The position numbers and the translations under genes are program-made. The notes under the pieces are model-generated. The model had not been told where the DNA came from. It worked only from the letters and a program-made list of their open reading frames with translations, and ran no database searches. Source: Carnegiea gigantea (Eukaryota > Streptophyta > Magnoliopsida > Caryophyllales > Cactaceae). From it: a DNA stretch of 64,000 nt. Shown in pieces: positions 1-10,588 of this stretch; position 1 is the stretch's first letter; each line of letters starts with the position of its first letter. The stretch is taken from contig JAKOGI010003088.1 of the NCBI GenBank assembly GCA_029747015.1, positions 1-64,000 on the forward strand. Direction: 5' to 3'.

Positions 1-1927
1 CTCTCACAGATTAACCCCTTGGATAGGAGCTCATCCACTTGTCTTTGAACCTCTTGTGTCTCTTGGGGGTTCATGCGGTAGGCCAGCTTGTTTGGGAGTG
101 TGGCACCGGGAATGAGATCAATTTTGTGTTGGATTGATCTCTTAGGGGGAAGGCCATGGGGTATCTCTTGTGGAAAGACATGGGAAAAGGCTTTTATGAG
201 GGGTGGAAGTAAAGGATGGGAAGATTCCTTTACCTTGTCCGGTTCTTGGCCTAAGAGAATCCACTCTTTGAAGTCTTCAAATTCATGTAGTTGAGAGTGG
301 AGTAAGGTAGTGAGAAAAACATCCAACTTGGGATTGTCTTGGGGGTTCTTTTGTGGGCTTGGTTTGAGGGGAGTGAGGGTGATTTTCTTGTGTCTTTGGT
401 GAAGGTGTAGGTGTTCAAGCGACCATCATGCATAACCCTTCTATCAAACAACCATGGTCGGCCCAAGAGGACATGACAAGCATCCATGGGCACAATGTCA
501 CACCAAAGTTCATCCTTATAGGTTCTACCAATGGAAAAGGAAAGTAGACACCGAGAGGTGATTTGTAAACCCTTACCTTGGCTGAGCCATTGGATTGTGT
601 AAGGATTAGGATGAGGTGTGACCGGGAGCTTGAGTTTGTCCACCATAGTCTTGGAAGCCACATTAGCACAACTTCCTCCGCCAATAATGAGGGAGCACAC
701 CTTTCCACTCACGGTGCATCGAGTGTGGAAAATGCTTTCCCTTTGCTCCATGTCTTCATGGGAAGCTAGCCCACTCAAGGCCCTTCTAATCACCAAGAGC
801 TCTCCTTCATCCGGACCCTCTTCAACCTCCTCCATGATTTCATTCAAGTACACCCCTTTCTCTTCTTCCTCGTTCTCTTCCTCACCTTCTAGCTCCTCTA
901 GAGAAGCTTGATATTCGGCTAGAGAAACCATCATCTTGTTCGGACACTCGGAAGCATAATGTCCAAGGCCTTGGCAACAGAAACACCGGACCTTGCTAGA
1001 TGGTTTTGGGGGTGGTTGTTTGGAGGGAGTTTGTGGAGTGGTGTTTTGTGGGGACTTCGGGTTTGGAGAGGGGAAGGATTTTTGAGGAGTGTATGGAGGC
1101 TTTTGGAAGCCATAAGGCCGTGGGGTAGGCTTGGGAATGGGATTCTTGCCTTTGAGTTTCTTTTGCATTTCAACTTTGTGGGCCAGAGCACTTAGCTCAT
1201 CAAGAGAGGTTTAAGGGTGTAACTCAACAACATGAGCAATTCGCTCATCAAGACCGCTCAACTATCGAATCAAGGTTTGGGAGTCATCCCCCTTCAAATC
1301 ACATTTCAAGAGGAGTTGCTCAAAGTCCCTAGTGTACTCTTCTACACTTTTGGAACCCTGTTTGAGGTGGTGGAGTTTAAGGAAATTGTCTTGGAGGTAA
1401 TGTGGGGGTAAGAATTTGGCCTTTAGTTTGGACTTCATTTGCTCCCAAGTCTTAACCTTACTTTTCCCCTTCCTTACTCTCTTGGACACAACATTAGACC
1501 ACCAAATAGAGGCATATTTACGAAGTTTCAAAGCCACTAATTTTACCTTCTTGCCTTCCGAGATGTCTTTGTATTCGAAGACCCGTTCCACAGTTTGCAA
1601 CCAGTCGAGAAAGATATCCGGATCAAGTTGGCCTTCAAACTCCGGGATGTCAACTTTGAAATCACCATAGCTCCGTTCACTATGCCTTTGGTGTCGACGA
1701 GGCCATCTACCTTGCTCTTCCTCACTAGAATCACCAAAAGGGTTGCTTCCCTCGGAATCATCCGAGTCCCTATGCTTGCTTGAGCTTCTAGAACTCCACT
1801 GGTTCCGCCTCTTCTCCTGCATGAGTTGACCAAGTTGCCGTTGAAGGTACTTGAGCTGAGCCTCAAGTTCGGCTTTCTCCTTAAGAGCTTGCTCAGCGAC
1901 TTGAGAAGGTGTAAGGCTAGCGGACAT
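1..1927 (-). pseudogene. Broken gag-protease-RT(start) polyprotein of element A
   Basis: This is the retrotransposon capsid/nucleocapsid and protease region. The likely start is the Met at 1927 (MSASLTPSQ), followed by a coiled-coil stretch, the gag core ([13 protein letters not shown]), a CCHC knuckle (CxxCxxxxHxxxxC, near 960-1000) and an aspartic protease (near 660-690). Compared with E it carries a Tyr-to-stop change at 1262, a second stop near 1213, and a 1-bp deletion near 393 that shifts the frame before the RT region. The protease motif reads IIGGGS where E has IIDGGS, so the catalytic Asp is lost. It cannot make a working polyprotein. Confidence 0.85.
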
Positions 1928-1974
1928 GGTGGCTTTGTGGTGAGAACTTGGTGTTTTGGGGCGGAAAGGGGTGG

Positions 1975-2155
1975 GCACGGTCGGGTGGTGTGGCACGGTC
2001 AGGGCGTGCTCACGGGCTGAAGGTGAATTCGTGGACAGGGGATGTGGCACGGTCGTGTGGGGTGGCACGGGGTGACCGTGCTGGGTTACTGGAAAATGGG
2101 TGTTGGTTCCTGGATGTGGCACGGTCGTGCGTATGGAGCACGGGGTGACCGTGCT
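1975..2155 (-). promoter_or_regulatory. Three copies of a double-hairpin cassette in the leader of element A
   Basis: Three units lie at about 1975-2010, 2047-2081 and 2119-2155. Each pairs GCACGG with CCGTGC, or near variants, as two adjacent GC-rich inverted repeats. They lie between primer site and gag start, in a frame that would encode a Pro-rich HGHPVPxxTTVP-like motif. The same unit occurs in elements B, C, D, E and G. The function (RNA packaging or dimerization) is inferred from position only. Confidence 0.6.
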
Positions 2156-2271
2156 ACTTTTCTGGCCAGGCACGGCTGGAAATTTTGTGGGTGAGTGTTT
2201 GGGGCGGTTTTTGTGAGTTTGGTGTTTGGACGTGTTAGGGCAAGGGAAGCTTGGCCAAGAGGGTAGCCTAA

Positions 2272-2283
2272 GCTCTGATACCA
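2272..2283 (-). other. Primer-binding site of element A (initiator Met-tRNA type)
   Basis: The minus strand reads TGGTATCAGAGC, the usual plant initiator Met-tRNA complement, three bases inside the LTR edge. Confidence 0.85.
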
Positions 2284-2286
2284 AGT

Positions 2287-2658
2287 TCATGTATTCAAGC
2301 TTCACTAAGGCAAGTATTTGCTAAAGTGAATCAAGAATGCATTTGGATAGGGAGCATGAAAAGAAGATCAATAACAAAGATAGATCAAGTGGACTAGCAA
2401 GGGTGATGATAATCCACCTTGGTTTGCACACTTGGGCAAATCTTCTTCCTTCAACTAAGTTACAGAAGCAGTTGATGTATTCAAGCTTCACTAAGGCAAG
2501 TATTTGCTAAAGTCAATCAAGAATGCATTTGGATAGGGAGCATGAAAAGAAGATCAATAACCAAGATAGATCAAGTGGACTAGCAAGGGTGATGATAATC
2601 CACCTTGGTTTGCACACTTGGGCAAATCTTCTTCCTTCAACTAAGTTACAAAAGTTAA
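2287..2658. repeat. Direct tandem duplication, 186-bp unit, at the LTR/primer-site edge
   Basis: Unit 1 (2287-2472) and unit 2 (2473-2658) are nearly identical; a few single-base differences are visible, for example AGTGAATC against AGTCAATC. Unit 1 starts TCATG, unit 2 TGATG. Confidence 0.9.
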
Positions 2659-3589
2659 TCACCTTCTTAGTTGAATTAAGAAGACCTAGAGACCCACTTG
2701 AGTTGCCAAGCTCAAGATATAACACTAGGAGTTTTGTGGAGAGAGTTTAGAGAACTCACAAGCTCTTGCATTCAAAGTTGCTTACAAAATGAGGGCCAAT
2801 CTAGTTTTAAGCTAGAATGGCCGAGGTTCCCACCCTTCTTAAGCAGCAAAATCAAAACTAAGTACATTTGGAGAAGAGTGACACATCTAATCAACCATTG
2901 CTAACTCAACACCTCACTACCTGGCTTAATCTACTTCATTAGGGGTTATAATGCCTCCCAAATGAGGTGTCAAGCTTACAAGGATCCTAGAAAGCAGCAA
3001 GGTGAGTCATTCAACAAGTGGGGAGGCAAGTGGGCAAGCAAAACCCAAGAAAAAAATCAGACATTGTACCGGTTGGTGAAGAACCGGGTAAAGGGGGGTT
3101 TTACTTGTCCTTTTGGTTGGTTAAAACCAACACAAGGGGGTGCTTTGGATGGGATTTGAACCCATGATCTGATAAATATTTATGTCCCCTTCCATGCTGC
3201 AAAATTTCAGAAAGAATGGAGTTGAGTTGGTGGTCCAAACTCCTTCTTGTTTTGGACAGTGCTGGATTGGCGCCTAGCTTGCACGGTTGGGAAATGCTTG
3301 CTGTTTGACCGACCAAATGACCTCCAAATCCCTTGCAACTTGTTTTATTGGATTCCTAACATCTTAAACTTAAAGAGAGGGGTCACGGCAGTCAATTATG
3401 CCCTCGTCTTCAGGGCCCAAAAGATGCACAAAATCGGGCCAATTTCCGGTCGAATCTGCCCAGGTTCTGTCTGTGTGCTCCAAGGTGTTTCTGACCATTG
3501 CATGAATGTTCTTGACTTCCTTGGAGCTTGGATGGATGTGTGGGCTTGCTGGTTGAGTGCTTGAAGTTTGGGCTTGATGGTCCCCATCA
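2287..3589 (-). repeat. 5' LTR of element A, with a terminal tandem duplication
   Basis: The LTR ends in CCCCATCA at 3589, the same terminus as the E LTRs. At the primer-site side the canonical end TGATGTATTC is at 2473, but a further partial copy (2287-2472) follows before the primer site. Without that copy the LTR would be 1117 bp, close to the 1110 bp of E. It contains an ATAAATATTTAT palindrome (3172-3183) and a tRNA T-arm-like hairpin (3149-3165). Confidence 0.8.
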
Positions 3590-4703
3590 CACGGCCCCAA
3601 CGTCTTTACACTCCCCTCCCCGTCCCTCAAGGCCCTTGGGAGGATGTGAGCTTGGAGTTCATCACGAGTTTGCCAAGGACCTAAAGGCATAAAGATTCAA
3701 TCATGGTGGTGGTAGACCAGTTCTCCAAAATGGCACACTTCATAGCATGCCATACCACCAATGATGCTTCCCTTATTGCAAACCTCTACTTCAAAGAGAT
3801 AGTGCGTCTTCTTGGGATTCCAAAAAGCATCGTTTCAGATAGGGACACAAACCTCCCAAGTCATTTTTGGCTTACCTTATGGAGAAAGTTTGGTACTCAT
3901 CTCAAGTTTAGCACCACATGCCACCCCCAAACTGACGGTCAAACCGAAGTGACTATTAGGACTTTGGGCTTTGCTTAGGGTTCTAGTCAAGAAGAGCATT
4001 AAAGGGTGGGATGAGTTGCTTCCTTATGCAAAATTTGCCTTTAACCGAGCTCCTAGTAAGGCTACCACTCTTTTTCCTTTCCAAGTGGTGTATGGCTACA
4101 ACCCTCGAACTCCCTTGGACCTTGTTCCAATTCCAAATCCCACCAATTCAGTTGGCAGGCCGAGAAGAGAGCAAAAGAAATTCAAGAGTTACATACTAAG
4201 GTGAGGGAAAGGATTGAGAAATCTAATGAGCAAGCAAAGCAACGTGCCAACAAGCATAGAAAAGATGCACAATTTCAACCGGGAGACTTGGATTGGATCC
4301 ATTTGAGGAAGGAAAGATTTCCTAGCAAACGCAAATCCAAACTTATGCCACGATCGAATGGTCTATTTGAGGTCATTGAGAAGATTGGTCCTAATGCATA
4401 CAAGATCGACTTCCCGGGAGATTATGGAGTCTCAGCCACCTTCAATGTGGCTAACCTTAGTCTATACTATGATGAAGATGAGCAATTCCCGAGTTTGGGG
4501 TCAAACTCCAACCAATCCGGGAGTGTAATGGGGACCTTACAAGCACCAAGGAGATTAGGGAAGTGCATGCTTTGGTCCAAGAAGTCGCAAAACCAGCCCT
4601 TACACCTACCGCCCAGTTCGACCAGAATTTGGCCCAGTTTTATCAATCTTTTGAGCACTGATGCCGCGAGTATTACTAAGTGCAAACACCACCCTCTTTA
4701 AGT
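3590..4703 (+). pseudogene. Broken integrase of element J
   Basis: Reads as the catalytic core and C-terminal part of a Ty3/gypsy integrase: an [14 protein letters not shown] segment (3703 onwards), a VSDRDT motif holding the second catalytic Asp, [10 protein letters not shown] holding the Glu, and the C-terminal SATFNVANLS tail near 4430-4470. Breaks include a stop before 3703, a small deletion near 3975 and another frameshift near 4195. The final frame continues into the 3' LTR, as in the other family members. The N-terminal part lies left of element A and is out of view. Confidence 0.85.
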
Positions 4704-5608
4704 TTAAGATGTCAGCTTTCTAATAAATCAAGTTTTAAGCATTTGGAGATCATTTGCTAGGTCAACCAGCCACTTCTTTCAGACTATGCAGAACTGGCGC
4801 TAATCCAGCACAGGGCAGAATCAAGGGAGTTTCAGTTGACCGAGTTAACTCCAACTTTTGTGCAACTTTATGGCATGAAAGATAAGATAAATATTTATCA
4901 AATCACCAGCCTAAAAGGACCAGAAAGCACCCCCTTGTGCTGCTATTGTCCAGCCAAAAGGACAAGAAAAATGGCTTGGTTAATTAGTTGTACTAGTCGT
5001 GTAAGAGAGCTGCATTTTACCTTAATTACTTGTACTTTTGCAGCAAATTGACTTGTACTAGTATAATATGGATGCCTAGAAAGTTTGACACCTCATTTAG
5101 AAGCATCATTAGTCCTAATGAGGTGGCTAAAGGAGGGATTAGACTTGCTTGTACTAGGGGTGGCCGAATTGACCCCTCCCCCACTCCCCCTTTGTACTTT
5201 TGGTTCCGTTAGTTGGTTTTTGTGGATGGAATTGGCTGATTTACTTCTTTAAAAGCCAGCCATCTCCCTCTTGTTTCACAACCTTGAATGAATGCAAACC
5301 TTGAGTTGTGAAAACTCTCTCTAACCTCTCTCAAAATCCTAGTGTTGTATCTTGAGTGTGGCAACCTCAAGTGGGTCTCTAGGTCTTCTTGCTTCAACTA
5401 AGAAGGTGATTAAGTTCTGTAACTTAGTTGCGTTGAGAAGATTGCCCAAGTGTGTGTGAACCAAGGTGGGTATTTAATCACCCTTGCTAGCCCACTTATG
5501 TTTATCATTATTCTTGCTTCCTTTTGATTCTATTTCTCTCCTTTATACCCATATGCATTCTTGAATCCCTTTTCTAAATTCTTGCATTAGTGAGGCTAGA
5601 ATGCATCA
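4526..5608 (+). repeat. 3' LTR of element J
   Basis: Starts TAATGGGGACC (the family start is TGATGGGGACC, so one base is changed) directly after the integrase tail and ends GAATGCATCA. Length is 1083 bp. It contains the perfect 14-nt palindrome GATAAATATTTATC at 4886-4899. At 5609 the sequence becomes the gag of another element (K), so J is inserted there. No coding sequence is seen inside beyond the integrase overrun. Confidence 0.75.
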
Positions 5609-6876
5609 TATAGCTTCGGACTGTCCAAACCGTAAGGTAATCACCTTAGCCGAAAGGTCAGCCGTGAAGGAGGAGTTTGAAGAGGAAGAAAAGGAATATT
5701 ATTATGAGAATGAGCTTGAGGAAACTTTATAAGAAGTGGTGAAAGAGGCTAATGAAGGTGAATTGCTAGTTTTGAGAAGAGTTCTAAGCAAGCAGAAGGG
5801 AGTTCAAGATGAACAAAGGGAGAATATATTCCATTCCCATTGTACAGTTCAAGGGAAGGTGTGTTCTTTGATTATTGATGGAGGAAGCTATACAAATGTG
5901 GTTTCTCTACGCATGATTGAGAAACCAGGATTGCAAACTATGATTCATCCACATCCATACAACATTCAATGGCTAAATCAAGGCAAAGGAATCCAGGTGA
6001 ACTCACGGTGCTTAGTTTCTTTATCTATTGGAAAGAACTATCAAGATGAACTTTGGTGTGATGTTATTCTTATGGATGCTTGTCATATCCTTTAGGGAAG
6101 ACCATGGCTGTATGACCGAGAGGTTATGTATAATGGTTACTTGAATACTTACTCCTTTACTAAGGATGGTAAGAGAATCACTCTAGCCCCTTTATCCCCA
6201 TCAAAACTCTTTGAAATCAAGCCTCAAAACAAACCAAGTCATTCTGATTTGCTACAGGCCGTTAGTGAGCCATTGTTAAAGGCAACATGAGTTTGAAGCC
6301 TTAAAAGAGTGGATTCTAAGCATTCAAGAAGAACTAGAATATCCTTTACCCACTCATCCCGTAGCTAAAACATTCATACAAAACTTCTATCACTTGTTTC
6401 CTGAGGAGATATCCACGGGTTTACCTCCTAAAAGAGATATCCGACACCATATTGATCTCATTCCTGGTTCCATCCTACCTAATAAGCGAGCTTATAGGAT
6501 GAATCCAAAGGATACCATGGAGAAACAACAGTAAGTTGAGGAATTGAAGTTTAAGGGCTTAATCTATGAGTCCTTAAGTCCTTGTGTCGTACCTGCTCTT
6601 TTGGTGCCTAAGAAGGATGGTGGAATGCGTATGTGTATGGATAGTAGAGCCATTAACAAGATCACAATCAAGTATAGGTATCCTATACCTAGGCTTGAAG
6701 ACATACTGGATGAATTACATGGCTTTAAGGTGTTTTCAAAGATAGACCTTCGAGGTGAATACTACTAAATTCGGATTAGAGAAGGTGATGAATGGAAGAC
6801 AGCCTTTAAAACTAAGGGAGGGCTTTATGAATGGTTGGTTATGCCCTTTGGTCTTTCAAATGCGCTTAGCACATTT
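5609..6876 (+). pseudogene. Element K: fragment of gag-protease-RT
   Basis: Begins in the gag zinc knuckle (IASDCPNRK), then an acidic linker, aspartic protease (LIIDGGSYTNVVS near 5868-5905; DACHIL near 6080), and RT blocks ([38 protein letters not shown]). There are in-frame stops near 5730, 6093, 6533 and 6767 and a frameshift near 6285. RT stops abruptly at a junction with the oppositely oriented Tekay-like RT (L) around 6868-6876, so RNaseH and integrase are missing. The gag N-terminus would lie on the far side of J. Confidence 0.8.
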
Positions 6877-9359
6877 TGAGAACTTAGCATATAACTCGTT
6901 CCTCCTTAACACATCCAGGGCTACCCGTAAGTGGTGGGTGTGTTCATCCGGGGTTCTCGAGTAAATCAAGATATTGTCAATGAAAACTACCGCAAACCTA
7001 TCCAAATAGGGCTTAAAGACCCTGTTCATCAGGTCCATAAATGCCACTGGGGCATTAGTGAGACCAAAGGGCATCACTACGAATTCATAGTGGCCGTGTC
7101 GGGTACGAAAAGCGGTTTTGGGTATGTCCTCATCCTTGATTCGGAGTTGATGGTACCCCGAACGGAGGTCTATCTTGGAAAATGTTCCTGCGCCTCGCAG
7201 TTGGTCGAATAAATTGTCTATTCTGGGTAGGGGATAACGGTTCTTCACCGTTATCTTATTCAACTCCCGGTAGTCGATACACAACCTTAGCGTCCCGTCC
7301 TTCTTTTTCACAAATAAGACCGGGGCTCCCCATGGAGATGTGTTAGGTCGGATATACCCTTTCTCTAAGAGTTCTTCCAACTAGGTCTTCAATTCCTTAA
7401 GTTCAACTGGTACCATCCGGTAGGGTGCCTTAGAAACGGGGGTGGCTCCAGGGGTGAGGTTGATACAGAACTCCACCTCCCTAAGAGGTGGCATGCCAGG
7501 GATCTCATCGGGAAACACATATGGGAATTCTCTCACTACAGGGATGTCCTCCAAGGAGGGCTTGGCATCCTTAGTATTCACCGCATGACACAGAAATCCC
7601 TCACATTCTTTACCCAACAACTTACGAGCTTTCATTGCTGATACTAATTTCACTCCCATTCTAGGACTCTGACCCCTACGCACTATCTTCTCCCCGTTGG
7701 GCCCTTTCAGAGAAATTTTCTATTTCGAGCAATCTATCTGAGCTTGGTACTTAGCCAACCAGTCCATCCCCAAAATAACCCCAAATTCAGTTAACTCAAA
7801 CTTATATAGATCCGCCAAGAATTCACATTCATACATTCTAAGGGGGCATCCCTCGTATAGTTCCTCACATGACACAGTCTTCCCATCTAGGAGAGTCACG
7901 GATAGTACTGAAGATCTACGAGTGGAGGTGAGCCCTAACGTCTCAACCAGCCTAACAGAAATAAACGAGTGTGTAGCACCCGAATCAAACAACACATCTA
8001 CTAGTTAAGTTAGGAGAGAGAAAGTACCCGTCACAACATTAGGAGCATCCTCCGCTTCCTCTTTTCGCATCACGTACACTCGGCCCCCGTTGTTCCGGGG
8101 TGGTTGGTTGGAGGGTTGGGACTGAACTGACTGGGGTGCCCGACTCTGCTGGTTGGAGTAGGCCGTCTGCCCTTCCCTACTTTGGTATAAGGATTGGGTC
8201 GCTGCCCATACCCTTGGTTCTGCCTCTGTCCCTGACTCTGTCCTTGTCCTTGCCCAGAAGGCGGTGGAGGAAGCGGGCAATCTCGCACTTGGTGTTGATG
8301 GCTTCCACAGCGGAAGCATCTCTTCACTGTTCGACACTCCCTGGCGAAATGTCCTGGCTTCCTGCAAGCGTTGCAGGTTACCTTGGGTCGTGTGTTGGGA
8401 TACTGGCCCCCTCGATTGAAACTGCCGGAGTGCTGTCCCCCAGCGGGTGTACGATTCTGCTCCTGCGTCTGGAAGGTTCCCCGATTGTTTCCCTTCCTCT
8501 TGGTACCCCTCTCTTCATTAAAGTAATGACTGCGCTCCTTCATTGCTCTTTCTACGTTGATCGCAGTGTCGTACAGATCAACGTAGGAGGCATATTGCCG
8601 CACCGACATACGTTCTTTGATAGTTGGGTTGAGTCCGGCCTCAAGCCTATTCATCTTCAGCCTCTCATCAGCTACGAAGGCTGGGGCGAAACATGACAAC
8701 TCCATGAATTTGGAGGCGTACTCAAGAACGCTCATGCTCCCCTGCTATAATTGCATGAATTCATTCTCCTTAGCCTTCTGGAGGGAGGTGGGACAGAAAT
8801 GGTCCTTGATCATCTCCTTAAACTTACCCCACCCAAACCCAGGCTCATGTTGTCTTTCCCGTACTATAGCGCACCAAAGGTCGGCTTTATCATTTAGGTA
8901 GAATACCGCAAATCCTACCTTCCACTCCTCGGGGCACTGGAGTGCATCGAACAACTTCTCCACCCCCCTAATCTAGTCTTCGAAAGTTTTGGGGTCAGGG
9001 GTGCCATCGTAAACGGGTGGGTGATGACTTGCAAATCTCTTGAACATATGTGAGTTATCCTCTTCCGCCCTTTTCTCCTTAACCTCCATTAACCTATGGA
9101 TTTGTTCATTCTAGAGCCGCAGTTGCTCCCCTTGCTTCTGCAGCATCTCTAGCAGTAACAAGTTGGTGAGTTCGGCTCTCGTGGGTGGATTTGTTTCATC
9201 GATCTGGCTACGAGACCCATTCCCGTTCCGGGGATGCAGGGCCTCCAATCGCTCCCTAAGGGCTGCCATAGGTATGTCCTGGGTCGTAGGGACCCTCGAC
9301 ACCGGGTGGGGCCCCGTCTGAGACTCTTCATTATGGTTGTTGGGGTTGTTTCCTGCCAT
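6868..9359 (-). pseudogene. Broken gag-protease-RT of Tekay-like element L
   Basis: Gag begins MAGNNPNN at 9359. A gag core lies near 8745-8963. Two zinc knuckles follow (CNACRKPGHFAREC and CFRCGSHQHQVRDC, about 8250-8390), then a protease with FDSGATHSFIS (near 7960-7992) and RT from 7380. Gag is one frame broken by at least three TAG codons (near 9110, 8970 and 8742). A frameshift lies near 8085, and further stops are near 8002, 7717 and 7381. The RT catalytic box reads FIDN instead of the usual YxDD, so the second Asp is Asn. Most stops fit Gln (CAG) or Trp (TGG) to TAG. The element is inactive. Confidence 0.85.
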
Positions 9360-10013
9360 CCTGGTCGAGAAAAATACTTCAGTTTCAGTTCCTTCTCTAA
9401 TAGTTCACATCCTACAACTCACTAGGTTCCATGAACATAATGCATGCCAGTGCATATTACCACAATTTTCTTAGAGATTGGTTCACAATACGCACTACCA
9501 CATTCAGGTGGTACATCCATTACATCACAAGCTCAGAAGGTTTATATCATATAGGCACACAAGTATATCATCCACATGTTTAAAAAATTCCACAATAGGG
9601 TGCACAATTATTTTCAAATAACTCAAGAACACTTTTATTGCATAAATTCTCAATTTCACAAGGGTTCCTATTAGCCCCTTACATTACAGCACAACTTTTA
9701 ACTCAAATAGCCACAAGGGGTATTAACAATTTAAAGAAAAAAAATTACTATTACTGCTTCCCTAAAAAGAAATCAAACAACCTCCTAATGCTTCTAGCCT
9801 TTACTGACTGGGGGCATCCAGTGGACAGGTGCCTCTACACATCCGACCACATCTCCCCCGCTCCTAGCGGGTCATCCCAGCCTCATTTGCTTTTAAGTCT
9901 TCCGAATGGCTGGAGTGCTCACCCTGCACAAGGTGATTCCCTTCTTCATCTCTCTGATCTCCCCTTAAGTCCTCACTGCTCATAAGTTGCCCCTCGTTGG
10001 CCTCAGAATCTCC

Positions 10014-10080
10014 CTCAGGGTCTTCCTCAGGGTCTTCCTCAGGGTATTACTCAGGATCTTCCTCGGGCTCTTCCTCTTCC
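10014..10080 (-). repeat. Degenerate 12-bp tandem repeat coding for an acidic tract
   Basis: About five units of CTCAGGGTCTTC and variants; the minus strand reads as Glu-Asp-Pro-Glu repeats. Confidence 0.7.
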
Positions 10081-10549
10081 ATGGGGTCTTCCTCTCCGAT
10101 GGGGTCTCCCTCCTCATCAGTATCCTCCTCTACAGGTGGTGGCGGGTTGGCGTCCCCAAAGTTAGGGGTGGGGGTTCGTCATAAGGACCTATATCAATGA
10201 GGTAGTCCACTAGCTCATTCAGGTTGAAGTTCATATGCTGCCACTTGCATAAACAACAATCCCCAGCAACCATAAATGCCCTCTCCTCAGGGTAAAGCTC
10301 ATTGACTCTATAACGCCACAAGGGGTCTCCCCAAAGAGTTAAAAGGAAGAACAGGGCTTGGTTATGGTCGAACCTCAAACAATCATCAGGAACCTCAGCT
10401 AGTCTTCCATAAAGAAAAATCTCCACTCGCTCCAAGTGACTCTCAAAACTGGCCCCGGGAATCTTCTCCAACCTCCGGTGGCGACAAAGTCGTCCCATAC
10501 ACCCACAATGACGGGCCGCATTCATCCTAGGCATTAGTAGGCCCAAATC

Positions 10550-10551
<2 letters not shown>

Positions 10552-10584
<33 letters not shown>
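10552..10584. repeat. (AT)n microsatellite, insertion site of copia element N
   Basis: Uninterrupted AT dinucleotides up to the LTR edge. The run continues at 20946-20957 on the other side of N. The 5-bp duplication ATATA (10580-10584 and 20946-20950) fits but is not unique within an AT run. Confidence 0.85.

Positions 10585-10588
<4 letters not shown>

Larger units (their letters stand above)
1..3589 (-). mobile_element. Element A: CRM-like Ty3/gypsy retrotransposon, 5' part (rest lies left of the window)
   Basis: Read on the minus strand the order is 5' LTR (2287-3589), primer site, gag, protease and the start of reverse transcriptase, where the window ends. The coding part matches element E (53327-56791) almost residue for residue, so A and E are one family. 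A is inserted in the integrase of plus-strand element J, whose coding sequence starts right after the LTR end at 3589. The expected partner of the 5-bp duplication (CACGG at 3590-3594) would lie left of the window. Confidence 0.85.
9360..10584 (-). other. Leader of element L with an upstream open region and acidic repeat
   Basis: Between gag and the copia insertion. On the minus strand 10130-10550 is open (it contains ASFESHLERVEIFLYGRL and DCCLCKWQHMNFNLNELVDY) and runs into an acidic EDPE-rich stretch down to a stop near 10045, with acidic coding continuing after it. I do not recognise the product. The apparent start at 10669 lies inside the copia LTR and is spurious, so the true N-terminus is interrupted or unknown. 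9360-9990 holds no reading frame I can support. Confidence 0.45.

Noticed and set aside
415..911. Short frames on both strands over A protease
   Set aside because: They are shadows of the real minus-strand frame.
3141..3184. Possible tRNA gene
   Set aside because: Only the T-arm-like hairpin is present. There is no D-arm, anticodon stem or acceptor stem, and it lies inside an LTR.
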